In this document: positions 1 to 8,624 of the stretch, in pieces
Layout: the number at the start of each line of letters is the position of its first letter
Position numbering within the stretch: the first letter of the stretch is position 1
Assembly: GCA_016712505.1 (NCBI GenBank)
Contig: JADJQY010000005.1
Span: 295,498 to 359,497, forward strand
Source of the DNA: Candidatus Eiseniibacteriota bacterium
Lineage (GTDB): Bacteria; Eisenbacteria; RBG-16-71-46; CAIMUX01
Length of the DNA stretch: 64,000 nt
Reading direction: 5' to 3'
Translations under genes and position numbers: made by a program
The notes under the pieces: generated by a model
What the model was told of the DNA's origin: nothing
What the model saw: only the letters and a program-made list of their open reading frames with translations
The model's database searches: none

Positions 1-1251
1 GGTGTCGATCCCCTCGATCCGGGATTCGTCCAGCGCCCGCAGCATCCGGTCGATCGCCTCCTCGCGCGTCGCGCCGTAGGCGATCAGCTTGGCGATCATT
101 GAATCGTAGAACGGCGGAATCGAGTAGCCGGAGTAGATGTGGGTGTCGAGCCGGATCCCCGGCCCCCCGGCGAAGTGCAGGCTCTCGATCTTTCCCGGCG
201 AGGGGCGGAAGTTCTGGCGGGGCGATTCCGCATTGATCCGGCACTCGATGGCGTGCCCGCGGGGAATCACTTCCTCCTGCCCGAAGGGGAGCGGCTCACC
301 CGCGGCCAGACGGATCTGCAGCTTCACCAGGTCGAGGGAGAGAATCATCTCGGTCACCGGATGCTCGACCTGCAGACGGGTGTTCATCTCCATGAAGTAG
401 TACGAGCCGTCCGCGTCGTAGAGGAACTCCATCGTGCCCAGCCCGCGGTAGCCGATCTGCTTCGCCCCCCGGCAGGCCGCCTCCCCCATCTTCGTACGGA
501 TGACCGGATCGAGCCCGGGTCCGGGCGCCTCCTCGATCAGCTTCTGGTGCCGCCGCTGAACCGAGCAGTCGCGCTCGCAGAGGTGGACCACGTTTCCGAA
601 GATATCGGCCGCCAGCTGGATCTCGATATGGCGCGGCCGTTCGAGGAACTTCTCCAGGTACATCGCATCGCTGCTGAAGGCGGCCATCGCCTCGGCCTGC
701 GCCATCGGGAGCGCGCGCTCGAGTTCGGCCCCGCTGCGCACCACGCGCATCCCCTTGCCCCCGCCTCCGTCTCGCGCCTTCAAGATCACCGGGTAGCCGA
801 CCTGCTCGGCGATTTCCAGCGCGTGCGGGACCGACTCCAGAATCCCCTCACTCCCGGGCAGAGTGGGGACCTTCGCCGCCTTCATGGTCGACTTCGCGAC
901 GCTCTTGTCCCCCATCAGGCGGATCGCCTCCGGCGTCGGGCCGATGAAGGTGATTCCAGACGACTCCACCGCTTCGGCGAACTGCGCCTTCTCGGAGAGA
1001 AACCCGTAGCCGGGATGGATGGCGTCAGCCTTGGTGATGTCGGCCGCGGCGAGCAGGCGCGGGATGGCGAGGTAGCTCTCCGCGCTCTTCGCCGGCCCGA
1101 TGCAGACCGATTCGTCCGCGATCTTGACGTGCAGCGACTCGCGATCGGCTTCCGAGTAGACCGCGACTGTCCGGACTCCGAGCTCCCGACAGGCGCGGAT
1201 CACCCGCACCGCGATTTCCCCTCGATTGGCGATCAGTACTTTCTTGAACAT
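1..1251 (-). CDS. accC: Acetyl-CoA carboxylase, biotin carboxylase subunit (3' end outside window)
   Basis: Catalyses ATP-dependent carboxylation of biotin on the carrier protein AccB, the first half of malonyl-CoA synthesis in the cytoplasm. The start is the ATG at 1249-1251, giving the family N-terminus MFKKVLIANRGEIAVRVIRA. Further on are the ATP-grasp glycine-rich loop (KARDGGGGKGMRVV), the HLCERDCSVQRRHQK segment and the MEMNTRLQVEHPVTE active-site region. The frame is open for 417 codons to the window edge; the family is about 445-450 residues, so roughly 30 C-terminal residues are missing. It is the last visible gene of an aroB-aroQ-accB-pilT-accC series, separated from accB by pilT. 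Identification is secure. Confidence 0.96.
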   Translation of the reverse strand, partial: MFKKVLIANRGEIAVRVIRACRELGVRTVAVYSEADRESLHVKIADESVCIGPAKSAESYLAIPRLLAAADITKADAIHPGYGFLSEKAQFAEAVESSGITFIGPTPEAIRLMGDKSVAKSTMKAAKVPTLPGSEGILESVPHALEIAEQVGYPVILKARDGGGGKGMRVVRSGAELERALPMAQAEAMAAFSSDAMYLEKFLERPRHIEIQLAADIFGNVVHLCERDCSVQRRHQKLIEEAPGPGLDPVIRTKMGEAACRGAKQIGYRGLGTMEFLYDADGSYYFMEMNTRLQVEHPVTEMILSLDLVKLQIRLAAGEPLPFGQEEVIPRGHAIECRINAESPRQNFRPSPGKIESLHFAGGPGIRLDTHIYSGYSIPPFYDSMIAKLIAYGATREEAIDRMLRALDESRIEGIDT

Positions 1252-1327
1252 GCCACCCCCCGCCCGTCATCCGGGCCGTCCGCGGCCGGCTTCCCGGGCC
1301 TCGCGCCTTGGCCGGGCGGGGTTTGGC

Positions 1328-2545
1328 TCAGAAGCGGACGATGCCGGTCGGCCCTCCGCCGGCCGCGCGTCGCCCATCGGGCGCCGGCGACTCCTCGGTG
1401 GGCGCGGCTTCCTCCGTCGTCTCCCCGTCCTCGGCCTGCTTCTTCCCTTCGAACGCGTCCCAGGATGTGTCGCTCGAGGACTGGATGCCCTTGACGCGCA
1501 GTTCGAACTCGGTCGAGTTGGTCGCGCTCTTCAGCGCCTGTTCCAGGGTGATGAGCCCGAGCCGATACAGCCGCATGAGCGACTGATCGAAGGTCTGCAT
1601 TCCATACTGCGTGGCCCCATCCTGGATGGCCGATCTTATCAGAAGCGTTTTGTCGTGGCTAAGCAGGTACTCCTGGATCGTGGGAGTGTTGATCAGGACC
1701 TCGGCCGCGGGAACGCGCCCCTGGCCGGTCGAGCGCGGGATCAGGCGCAGCGAGACGACCGCCTGCAAGGTGCTCGCCAGGAGGAAGCGGACCTCGTCGT
1801 GCTGGTGGGGCGGATAGAACGAGATGATGCGGTTCACGGTCTGCGCGGCATCGATGGTGTGCAAGGTGGAAAAGACAAGGTGACCGGTGTCGGCCGCCAT
1901 GAGCGCGATCGACATCGTCTCCCGATCGCGGATCTCACCGAGGAGAATCACGTCCGGGTCCTGGCGCAGAATGTGTCGGAGCGCCGCGGAGTAGGTCTCG
2001 GTGTCGAGTCCGACTTCGCGCTGGGTGATGAACGCCTTGTCATCCCGGTGCAGGAACTCGATCGGATCTTCGACCGTGATGATCGAGCGCGGCTCGCGTC
2101 GATTGATGCAATCGATCATCGACGCCAGCGTGGTCGACTTTCCGCTTCCGACCGTTCCCGTGACCAGGATGAGCCCACGCCGTTTGAGCGCGATCTGCTC
2201 CACGATCGGCGGGAGGTTCAGGTCCTCGAACCCCGGCACGCCCAGCGGGACGTGTCGGATGGCGAGCGAGATGGTGCCGCGTTGGAAGTAGATGTTGCAG
2301 CGGAAACGGGCGAACCCGGGCAGGCCGAAGGCGAAGTCGATCTACCGCTCGGAGAGGAACTTCTCCTTCTGGGTGGGACTCAGCAGCTGATCGAGCACCT
2401 CATCCAGCTCGCGCGCGGTGGCCGGGGCGTCGTTGAGTTGGAGCAAGGCCCCATCCACGCGGAGCTGCGGGCGGGCGCCCAGCTTGATGTGGAGGTCGGA
2501 GGCGCCACGCTCGATCATCTGGTCCAGAACGTTGCGGAAATCCAT
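1328..2545 (-). pseudogene. pilT: Twitching-motility ATPase PilT interrupted by an in-frame amber codon
   Basis: PilT is the hexameric cytoplasmic ATPase that retracts type IV pili. Codons 1-67 (ATG at 2543-2545) encode the typical N-domain with the GASDLHIKLG motif and end ...EKFLSER. A TAG at 2342-2344 follows, and the same frame continues without any shift as IDFAFGLPGFARFRCNIYFQ and then the ATPase core. The core holds Walker A GTVGSGKST, an Asp/Walker B region (DPDVILLGEIRD) and the His box (TGHLVFSTLHT). Total length is 405 sense codons against about 345-370 for the family, owing to an acidic/proline-rich C-terminal tail. TAG is an ordinary stop elsewhere here (sucD, rpmF). The gene is therefore either a nonsense allele or carries a base error. 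Restart at GTG 2239 would lose the N-domain. Confidence 0.85.
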
Positions 2546-2660
2546 GTCGCACCCTCGTCATCCGGACAGTGTCCCCGGGGCGAAGCATCGCCTCGCTGCC
2601 GCACCTGCGGCGAACCGCTGTTCCGGAGGGGAGCACCCCCGTCCGCACCGGCGGCGAGGA

Positions 2661-3191
<531 letters not shown>

Positions 3192-3246
3192 GGGTGGTTT
3201 CCTTAAGCCCGGTCGGACCGGGGTAGTAGAACGTCATCGCCTCGCC

Positions 3247-3690
3247 TCACGCGCGCAGTAGGCGATCAAGCGCCATCAGGGCCGCAAGATAGCTCCCCGG
3301 GCCGAATCCCATCACCACCCCCCGGCAGACTGGAGCGATGTGGTCGACCTGGCGGAAGCCCTCGCGGGCGAACAGATTGCTGAGATGGACCTCGATGACC
3401 GGGATCGGAAGGGCCGCGACGGCATCGCGGAGCGAGATACTGGTATGGGTCAGGCCACCCGGGTTGATCAGCACGCCGTCGGCATCCTGCCGCGCTGCGT
3501 GCAGCTGGTCGATCAGTGCCCCTTCGTGATTGGACTGGAAGGTCGAAAGGGTCAGGTTTCGGGCCCTCGCCTCCTGGTCGAGCAGAGCATCGATCTCGGC
3601 CAAGGTCGTCGTCCCGTACACCCCGGGCTCCCGAACCCCGAGGAGGTTCAGGTTCGGTCCATGGAGAACCAGGATCCGCCCGGCGCTCAT
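3247..3690 (-). CDS. aroQ: 3-dehydroquinate dehydratase, type II
   Basis: Converts 3-dehydroquinate to 3-dehydroshikimate, step 3 of the shikimate pathway. The 147-residue length is typical of the type II dodecameric enzyme. Signature motifs are ILVLHGPNLNLLGVREPGVYG near the N-terminus (catalytic Tyr in VYG), FQSNHEGALID, the GVLINPGGLTHTSISLRDAV segment and VIEVHLSN with the catalytic His. It follows aroB after a 118-nt gap with no recognisable gene, consistent with a shared aromatic-biosynthesis transcript continuing into accB. Confidence 0.96.
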   Translation of the reverse strand: MSAGRILVLHGPNLNLLGVREPGVYGTTTLAEIDALLDQEARARNLTLSTFQSNHEGALIDQLHAARQDADGVLINPGGLTHTSISLRDAVAALPIPVIEVHLSNLFAREGFRQVDHIAPVCRGVVMGFGPGSYLAALMALDRLLRA

Positions 3691-3808
3691 CTACGCCTGC
3701 CCCCGCGCGGAGGCAGGCCGAGGCTCGGTGCGCCTGGCTCCCGAGGCAAGTCCGTGCTGACCGTGCCTTGGATCGTGTTCATTCGGTTGGTCTATCACAA
3801 TCCCAGGG

Positions 3809-4924
3809 TCAGGGCTGGCCCCCGCGTGAAGGCTCGGCGGCCGAGGCACCGGTGATGGTTCGTAAGGCCGCGCGAACCTGCGCAACCGGAACTTGGGCCG
3901 AGACGGTAGCCCGGCCCAACTCCGGTGTCAACACCCAGGCCCCGCCGTGACGGGACGCCTTCTTGTCCATGTCGAGCGCGGAGAACAACTTCTCCGGGTC
4001 GACGCCGGGCGCGCGGGTCGGGATCTGGTACCGCTCGAGCAGTCGCTCGATCCGCTCCGCCTCGGACGCCGGGAGCCCGGCGAGTTCGCTCGAGAGGGCG
4101 AGAGCCGCAACCATACCGACGCCGACCGCTTCGCCGTGCAGGAAGCGGTCGAACCCGGTCACCGACTCGAGGGCATGCCCCGCGGTGTGCCCGAAGTTGA
4201 GGAGCTGGCGCAGTCCCAGATCTCGCTCGTCCTCCTCGACGATGCGCGCCTTGACGTGCAAGGCGCGCGCGATCGCCTCCTCCAGACGCGGAGATTGCAG
4301 CAATCGTGCCGGTTCCTCCGCCTCCAGCATGCGGATCAGCTCCGGGTCGCGGATCACGCCGCACTTGATGATCTCGGCCAACCCGGCGCGGAACTCCCGC
4401 GGGGGCAGCGTGGTCAGCCACTCGGGTGAGATCAGCACGGCCCGCGGCTGGTGGAACGCTCCGATCATGTTCTTGTGGCCGCCGTAGTTCAGGCCGGTCT
4501 TTCCTCCCACCGAGGAGTCGACCTGGGCGAGCAGCGTCGTGGGGATCTGCACATAGTCGATCCCGCGCTGGTAGGTTGCGGCGGCGAACCCGGCGAGATC
4601 GCCTAGCACGCCCCCACCAAAGACCAGCAGAAGTCCATCACGACGGGTGCGTGCGGCGAGCAGGTGGTCGTAGATGCGAAAGAGCGTGGCGTGGTTCTTG
4701 ACCGGCTCGCCGGCGTCGAACTCCAGCACGTGAAGCTCGATCCCCGCGCTCCCGAAAGCGGAGCGGAGATCCTCACCCCAGACTTCCCAGACCTTTCGAT
4801 CGGCCACGAGTGGGCAGGGGTGGCTGGGCATGGCGGGGAGCAATGAACGCAGGTCCCAGTCGCGCCACGGTCCGATCCGAACCGGGTAGGCCCGATCCGC
4901 CAGGCCGACTTCGATCTCGATCAC
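3809..4924 (-). CDS. aroB: 3-dehydroquinate synthase
   Basis: NAD- and metal-dependent cyclisation of DAHP to 3-dehydroquinate. The frame is open upstream to 5023, but a GTG at 4924 (VIEIEVGLADRAYPVRIG) lies 6 nt after an AAGGAG Shine-Dalgarno, giving 371 residues, the usual size. Motifs include the GGGVLGDLAGFAAATYQRGIDYVQIPTTLLAQVDSSVGGKTG core split over the NAD/substrate site, the KNMIGAFHQP loop and the zinc-binding region LLNFGHTAGHALE...HGEAVGVGM. First gene of the aro-acc series, with its own promoter just upstream (4995-5023). Confidence 0.95.
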   Translation of the reverse strand: MIEIEVGLADRAYPVRIGPWRDWDLRSLLPAMPSHPCPLVADRKVWEVWGEDLRSAFGSAGIELHVLEFDAGEPVKNHATLFRIYDHLLAARTRRDGLLLVFGGGVLGDLAGFAAATYQRGIDYVQIPTTLLAQVDSSVGGKTGLNYGGHKNMIGAFHQPRAVLISPEWLTTLPPREFRAGLAEIIKCGVIRDPELIRMLEAEEPARLLQSPRLEEAIARALHVKARIVEEDERDLGLRQLLNFGHTAGHALESVTGFDRFLHGEAVGVGMVAALALSSELAGLPASEAERIERLLERYQIPTRAPGVDPEKLFSALDMDKKASRHGGAWVLTPELGRATVSAQVPVAQVRAALRTITGASAAEPSRGGQP

Positions 4925-4994
4925 ACAGATCTCCTTCAGGTCGTTCGGTGTGTCGGTCCCCATCCCAGGAGGACGCCGCCCGACGAGCCGGCGG

Positions 4995-5023
4995 AAGCTA
5001 GCACGCGGCGGAGCTCGGGTCAA
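4995..5023 (-). promoter_or_regulatory. Sigma-70-like promoter for aroB
   Basis: On the minus strand a -35 TTGACC (5018-5023) and a -10 TAGCTT (4995-5000) are separated by exactly 17 bp. Transcription would start near 4988, giving a leader of about 65 nt before the aroB GTG. The -35 overlaps the T-run of the terminator hairpin of the preceding gene. Confidence 0.6.
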
Positions 5024-5049
5024 AAGTGGAAGCGGGCATCACCGCCCGC
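5021..5049 (-). terminator. Putative intrinsic terminator after the PDZ protein gene
   Basis: On the minus strand GCGGGC (5044-5049) pairs with GCCCGC (5032-5037) over a 6-nt loop and is followed by TTCCACTTTT. The short stem and interrupted T-tract make it a weak candidate, but its place between the PDZ gene stop (5100) and the aroB promoter is logical. Confidence 0.4.
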
Positions 5050-5099
5050 AGCCTGACGCACGGGAGGTCGCGGGGAACGGGGGGCAGAGTGGCCGAGCC

Positions 5100-6425
5100 C
5101 TAGCGGTAGCGCGATCCCACCCGTTCGAGTTCGAGGAGCAGGTTTTCCTGGGCCGCCAGCGAGAGGCGCAACCGCTTCTGCCAGCTGAGGGTCAGTCGTT
5201 GCTGTCGCTCCATCCAGTCGAGCGAGCTACGATCGCCGACCTTGGTGGACAGCACCAGGGACTCCCCGTCGCGGACGATCCCCAGCCGCACCGGAGATCC
5301 TGGGTGGGAACCCTGCACATATCCGGTCACCTGTTCCACCGCGCGCACCGGCTCGTTGTTGAGGCTGACGATCCGATCCCCGACCTGCACCCCGGCGCGC
5401 TCGGCCGGACTTCCGGAGAGGACCCCGGCAATCCGGACCGGCGACTCCCCCGGTGTGATCTGTTCGGGTGAGCCGGCGATCCCCCCGGCCTCCGTTTCGA
5501 CCAGGAGGCCGAGAAAGCCGGCGCGCTCTGATTCCTGCGCGCGGAGACGACCATAGAGAGCTGCAGCCTCCTCGACCGACATCGCCGCGATGGTCCGCGC
5601 ATCGAGCATCTGCCGCGCCCGCGTCGGGCAACCACCTACCATCGGGCCATCGTCCTGCCAGACGTCGACGTTGACCGCCACGCCGCGATTGCGCCCTTCG
5701 GCGTCCACGATCAGTCCACCGCAGGTGCCGGAGCAGCTCGCAAGACTGAGGCGAAAGACGCGACTTGAGGCGCCGCTGCGCTGCGCACCGATCGCATCGA
5801 CGCGCGCCAGCCGAAAGTCGGCTCTGGCTTGCTCGTCATATCCAAACACGAGCATCCAGGCTCCTTCCTCGAGCGGCGGATCCTGGGGACGGAGCGATAT
5901 CGGGTTCAATCCCGTGGGATCGTCGACCCGGATCATGCTGATTCCGGGCTTCACCTCCTGGGACAGGAACCGGGCCCGGCGGGATCGACCATCGGCCGGA
6001 ACGACGAACAGGCTGTCGCCGGGCTGCGCCGCGTCCGCGCAGGTCAGAATCCGTCCCTCGCCGTCGACCACGATCCCGTTTGCCCAGAGGGTGGTTGACC
6101 CGTCGGCGTCACCGATCGAGACCTCACCCGGGAAGTTCGCGCGCTTGGAGACCACGAGCACCACCGTCCGCTTCGATTGAGCAAAGATGGCGTCCAGGGC
6201 TGCGCCCAGGTCCGGCCCGTCCCCTTCCGCACTTGCCCAGGTCGGAAACGGAAGGAGCCCGAGTAGCAGCAAGTAGAAACGGAGCCAGAACCGAAACGCG
6301 GACCAGGGGCCAGTGCCCCCGGTCCGCGTTCCGGTCGGACTCACACCTATGTGGCGGCCGGTCGGCCGCCGCGAGGGCCGGGGTCGCGTCGCAAGCGGCT
6401 CCGACAACCGGCACTCACCCCCCAT
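5100..6425 (-). CDS. HtrA-like PDZ protein with degenerate protease triad
   Basis: Membrane-anchored or exported protein. After a basic N-terminal stretch there is a hydrophobic segment (FYLLLLGLLPFPTWASA), then a trypsin-like fold recognisable from GIVVDGEGRILTCADAA, GISMIRVD and SCSGTCGGLIVDAEGR, then a PDZ domain (GVLSGSPAERAGVQVGDRIVSLN). In active HtrA proteases these positions are TNxHV, DLALLKVD and GNSGGP. Here the His is absent, the Asp is not evident and the Ser is Cys (GTCGG), so proteolysis is unlikely. The start is the ATG at 6425, preceded by GAGG; TTG 6443 or GTG 6344 are alternatives. It is the third gene of the sigma/anti-sigma operon, so a sensor or scaffold role in envelope stress is inferred by analogy with the RpoE-RseA-DegP/DegS system. 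Confidence 0.8.
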   Translation of the reverse strand: MGGECRLSEPLATRPRPSRRPTGRHIGVSPTGTRTGGTGPWSAFRFWLRFYLLLLGLLPFPTWASAEGDGPDLGAALDAIFAQSKRTVVLVVSKRANFPGEVSIGDADGSTTLWANGIVVDGEGRILTCADAAQPGDSLFVVPADGRSRRARFLSQEVKPGISMIRVDDPTGLNPISLRPQDPPLEEGAWMLVFGYDEQARADFRLARVDAIGAQRSGASSRVFRLSLASCSGTCGGLIVDAEGRNRGVAVNVDVWQDDGPMVGGCPTRARQMLDARTIAAMSVEEAAALYGRLRAQESERAGFLGLLVETEAGGIAGSPEQITPGESPVRIAGVLSGSPAERAGVQVGDRIVSLNNEPVRAVEQVTGYVQGSHPGSPVRLGIVRDGESLVLSTKVGDRSSLDWMERQQRLTLSWQKRLRLSLAAQENLLLELERVGSRYR

Positions 6426-6432
6426 CCGCACC

Positions 6433-7173
6433 TCAGAACACAACGACTTTTCGGATCACCGCTCCGGCCTGGGCGGGACGAGCCCCCACCGGGGCCGGCA
6501 GTGTCCCCACCTGCTGCAGCTGCGTGTCGGGAGCATTCGGCGCCCACCACTCAGGGGCCAGCACCTCGACCGACGCAACCTCAGGCGACGCGAGACCCGA
6601 CGCTCCGCGGATCGGCGCGGAGGGGCCGTTCAGCACGCCGGCCTGGATCAGATCCGTATACGGACTGGGGCGCTGCGAGGCACTCAAGAGCTGCCCCGTC
6701 CCCTCGGAACGGCTTTCTGACTCCTTGACCGTACCACGTCCGCCGAGGGTCGCGAGGGCGCCACCGAGATCCTGGGCCGAGTCGCGCGTGAATACGAAAC
6801 CCGCCAGCCCACCGGCCACCAGCGCCGCGCCGAGAGGAATCGGCGCGGGCAGAAGTGCCGCACCGGTCTCCGCCCACCAGCGGCGGATGCGGGATAGCAC
6901 CGCCGCGGGCTCAGACCTCGGCGCGACCCGGGCTCCCTGCGCCAGTTCGGCCTCGTAGCCTCGAACCTTGTCCAGCACCCGCCCGACGAACATCGGATCG
7001 GGGCGTGTCGGCGGAAGGGTGCGCAGCATCAGCACGGTCGATGCCATCGACTTCGCCCCTTCGGCACACGGCGGGCAGGTCTCGAGATGAGCATCCAGGT
7101 TCGCCCACTCGAGTGCAGACAGCTCCCCGTCGATCCTGGCCGAGAAGAGCTTCTGCGCCTCTCTACAGTTCAT
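6433..7173 (-). CDS. Zinc-finger anti-sigma factor, single-pass membrane protein
   Basis: Product of 246 residues. The N-terminal anti-sigma domain begins MNCREAQKLFSARIDGEL and carries the HxxxCxxC zinc motif in HLETCPPC, typical of ZAS-type regulators that hold an ECF sigma factor at the membrane. A hydrophobic helix at about residues 110-135 (ALLPAPIPLGAALVAGGLAG) would span the inner membrane, leaving a C-terminal periplasmic tail rich in Ser/Pro/Ala. Its ATG at 7173 overlaps the end of the sigma gene by 11 nt, indicating translational coupling. The PDZ gene starts 8 nt after its stop. Confidence 0.88.
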   Translation of the reverse strand: MNCREAQKLFSARIDGELSALEWANLDAHLETCPPCAEGAKSMASTVLMLRTLPPTRPDPMFVGRVLDKVRGYEAELAQGARVAPRSEPAAVLSRIRRWWAETGAALLPAPIPLGAALVAGGLAGFVFTRDSAQDLGGALATLGGRGTVKESESRSEGTGQLLSASQRPSPYTDLIQAGVLNGPSAPIRGASGLASPEVASVEVLAPEWWAPNAPDTQLQQVGTLPAPVGARPAQAGAVIRKVVVF

Positions 7174-7792
7174 CGATCCCCCCCTCTACCATTCCACCCA
7201 GCATCTCCTGCAGAGACGTTCTGGCCCGGTTGATGCGGGAGCGCACCGTGCCCCCCGGAATGTTCAGCACCTGTTCGATCTCCTCGTACGATAGCTGCTG
7301 CACGTCGCGCAGGACAATCACCTCCCGGTACTTCTCGGGGAGGCGGGCCAGGGCCCGGGCGACATGCTCCTGCACCTCGCGCTGACGAAGGCGACGGTCC
7401 GGCCGGGGGCCGGGATCGGCGGTGAACCGTCCCGAGTCTCCGGTCATCTCCACCAGCATATCCAGGCTGACCACGTCCTTGGCCCGCACGCGACGGCGAA
7501 TCTCGTTCTTCGCCAGGTTGACCGCGATGGTGTACAGCCAGGTGGAGAACTTCCCCGTCGGCATGTACCGCTCGCGATGAATGAAAACGCGGAGAAAGAC
7601 TTCCTGCGCGATCTCCTGCGCCCGGTCGCGATCGTAGATGAAGCGGCTGACCAGATTGATGATGCGGCCGCGGTAGCGATCGACGAGCAGCGCGAAGGCA
7701 GCTTCCGATCCGCGAACCACGTGCTCCATCAGGGATTCATCCGGCAGAGTTGAGAGGTCCGGAGTCGTCCGCGCAATCCCGACTGCCTGCAT
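7163..7792 (-). CDS. ECF-family RNA polymerase sigma factor (sigma-24/RpoE-like)
   Basis: 209 residues with the two ECF domains. Region 2 runs from AFALLVDRYRGRIINLVSRFI through AQEIAQEVFLRVF to FSTWLYTIAVNLAKNEIRRR. Region 4 contains LARLPEKYREVIVLRDVQQL, the helix-turn-helix SYEEIEQVLNIPGGTVRSRI and a C-terminal NRARTSLQEML. The start is ATG 7792, which has AGGAG 9 nt upstream; GTG 7801 is too close to that site. First gene of the operon with the anti-sigma factor and PDZ protein. Its own promoter was not identified with confidence in the 270-bp divergent region. Confidence 0.93.
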   Translation of the reverse strand: MQAVGIARTTPDLSTLPDESLMEHVVRGSEAAFALLVDRYRGRIINLVSRFIYDRDRAQEIAQEVFLRVFIHRERYMPTGKFSTWLYTIAVNLAKNEIRRRVRAKDVVSLDMLVEMTGDSGRFTADPGPRPDRRLRQREVQEHVARALARLPEKYREVIVLRDVQQLSYEEIEQVLNIPGGTVRSRINRARTSLQEMLGGMVEGGIDEL

Positions 7793-8004
7793 CTTGATCA
7801 CTCCTCATGGCGTCGCCCGATGAACCCGGATCCGACCCGGCGGTTCCGCCTACGGTCCGACGCGACCTGGGCGTGGCCGCGATGGGCAGTTTGATGCGCA
7901 TTCCCAACCATCGGCGGTGACTTTCTTCATCTTTTCGCAGAAAGCTCCGCCGACGGGCGAGAGGCTCCTCCGCCGGACAGGGAACCTCCGCTTCCCGCAA
8001 GGGT

Positions 8005-8034
8005 TTGACCGGGTACTGAGGCGGTGGTTAGACT
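8005..8034 (+). promoter_or_regulatory. Sigma-70-like promoter for the CxxCH lipoprotein
   Basis: TTGACC (8005-8010) and TAGACT (8029-8034) with an 18-bp spacer, about 35 nt upstream of the lipoprotein start at 8072. The rest of the divergent interval 7793-8004 shows no gene. A GGAACC element just upstream could be an ECF-type -35, but a matching -10 is not convincing. Confidence 0.55.
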
Positions 8035-8071
8035 GAACTCGGCCTCCCAGCAACCCGAAGCGAGGTGTTCG

Positions 8072-8578
8072 ATGTTCAAGAAGGAGAGCCTGCTCCTCGC
8101 CCTGGCGATGACCGCTGGCCTTCTGACCACGGCCGGCTGCTACACCCTGATCCGGCACCCGGTGGCGGACGTCTCCGACTTCCGGGAGGACGTTCTGACC
8201 GATGCGTCGCACGAGACGGGGGCCTGCTTCACCTGCCACGAGACCGGCGTTGTCTACACCCCGATCGGCAGCTCGCCCACCTGGGGCCCGTGGTATCCCC
8301 CTCCATGGTGGATGGAGCCGAATCCGCCTTCCGGCCCCGGCTCTTCCCCATCGGGACCGGACGATCAGGTGCGGCATGGCTGGGATCGCGGCCCGGGAGC
8401 ACCCCGCACCGAACCGGGAACCGCCCCCGGAGTCACCCCCACGCCTTCAGATCCGAGCGGAACCCCTGCCGCTCCCGTCGATCCCGTGCGGGCCGAGCCT
8501 GACCGGGTGAAGAACGACGACAAGGAAAAGGAAAAGCAAAAGGACAAGGACAAGGACCGACGCGGCTGGGGTCGCTGA
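8072..8578 (+). CDS. Small lipoprotein with one CxxCH motif and Pro-rich/Lys-rich tail
   Basis: 168 residues from ATG 8072 (MFKKESLLLALAMTAGLL...). The N-terminus is a lipoprotein signal ending LTTAGC, so Cys about 23 would be acylated. At about residues 51-55 it has CFTCH, a c-type heme attachment signature, in a short aromatic/Pro-rich context (WGPWYPPPWW). The C-terminal half is low complexity (Pro/Gly/Asp) and ends in a highly charged Lys-Asp-Glu run (KEKEKQKDKDKD). No family was recognised. A monoheme envelope electron carrier is one possibility; a redox Cys pair without heme is another. It precedes the outer-membrane barrel gene by 34 nt and is probably co-transcribed with it. Confidence 0.75.
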   Translation: MFKKESLLLALAMTAGLLTTAGCYTLIRHPVADVSDFREDVLTDASHETGACFTCHETGVVYTPIGSSPTWGPWYPPPWWMEPNPPSGPGSSPSGPDDQVRHGWDRGPGAPRTEPGTAPGVTPTPSDPSGTPAAPVDPVRAEPDRVKNDDKEKEKQKDKDKDRRGWGR

Positions 8579-8581
8579 CCC

Positions 8582-8624
8582 AAGCTTCTCGGTCCGGAGA
8601 AGGAGCCTGGTCGTGCCGAAGCTT
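8582..8624 (+). promoter_or_regulatory. Nested inverted repeats over the RBS and start codon of the barrel gene
   Basis: CTTCTC (8585-8590) can pair with GAGAAG (8597-8602), which overlaps the AGGAG ribosome binding site (8601-8605). The outer pair AAGCTTC (8582-8588) and GAAGCTT (8618-8624) encloses the GTG start at 8613. Only one of the two pairings can form at a time because the arms share bases, which would give alternative folds. Confidence 0.4.
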
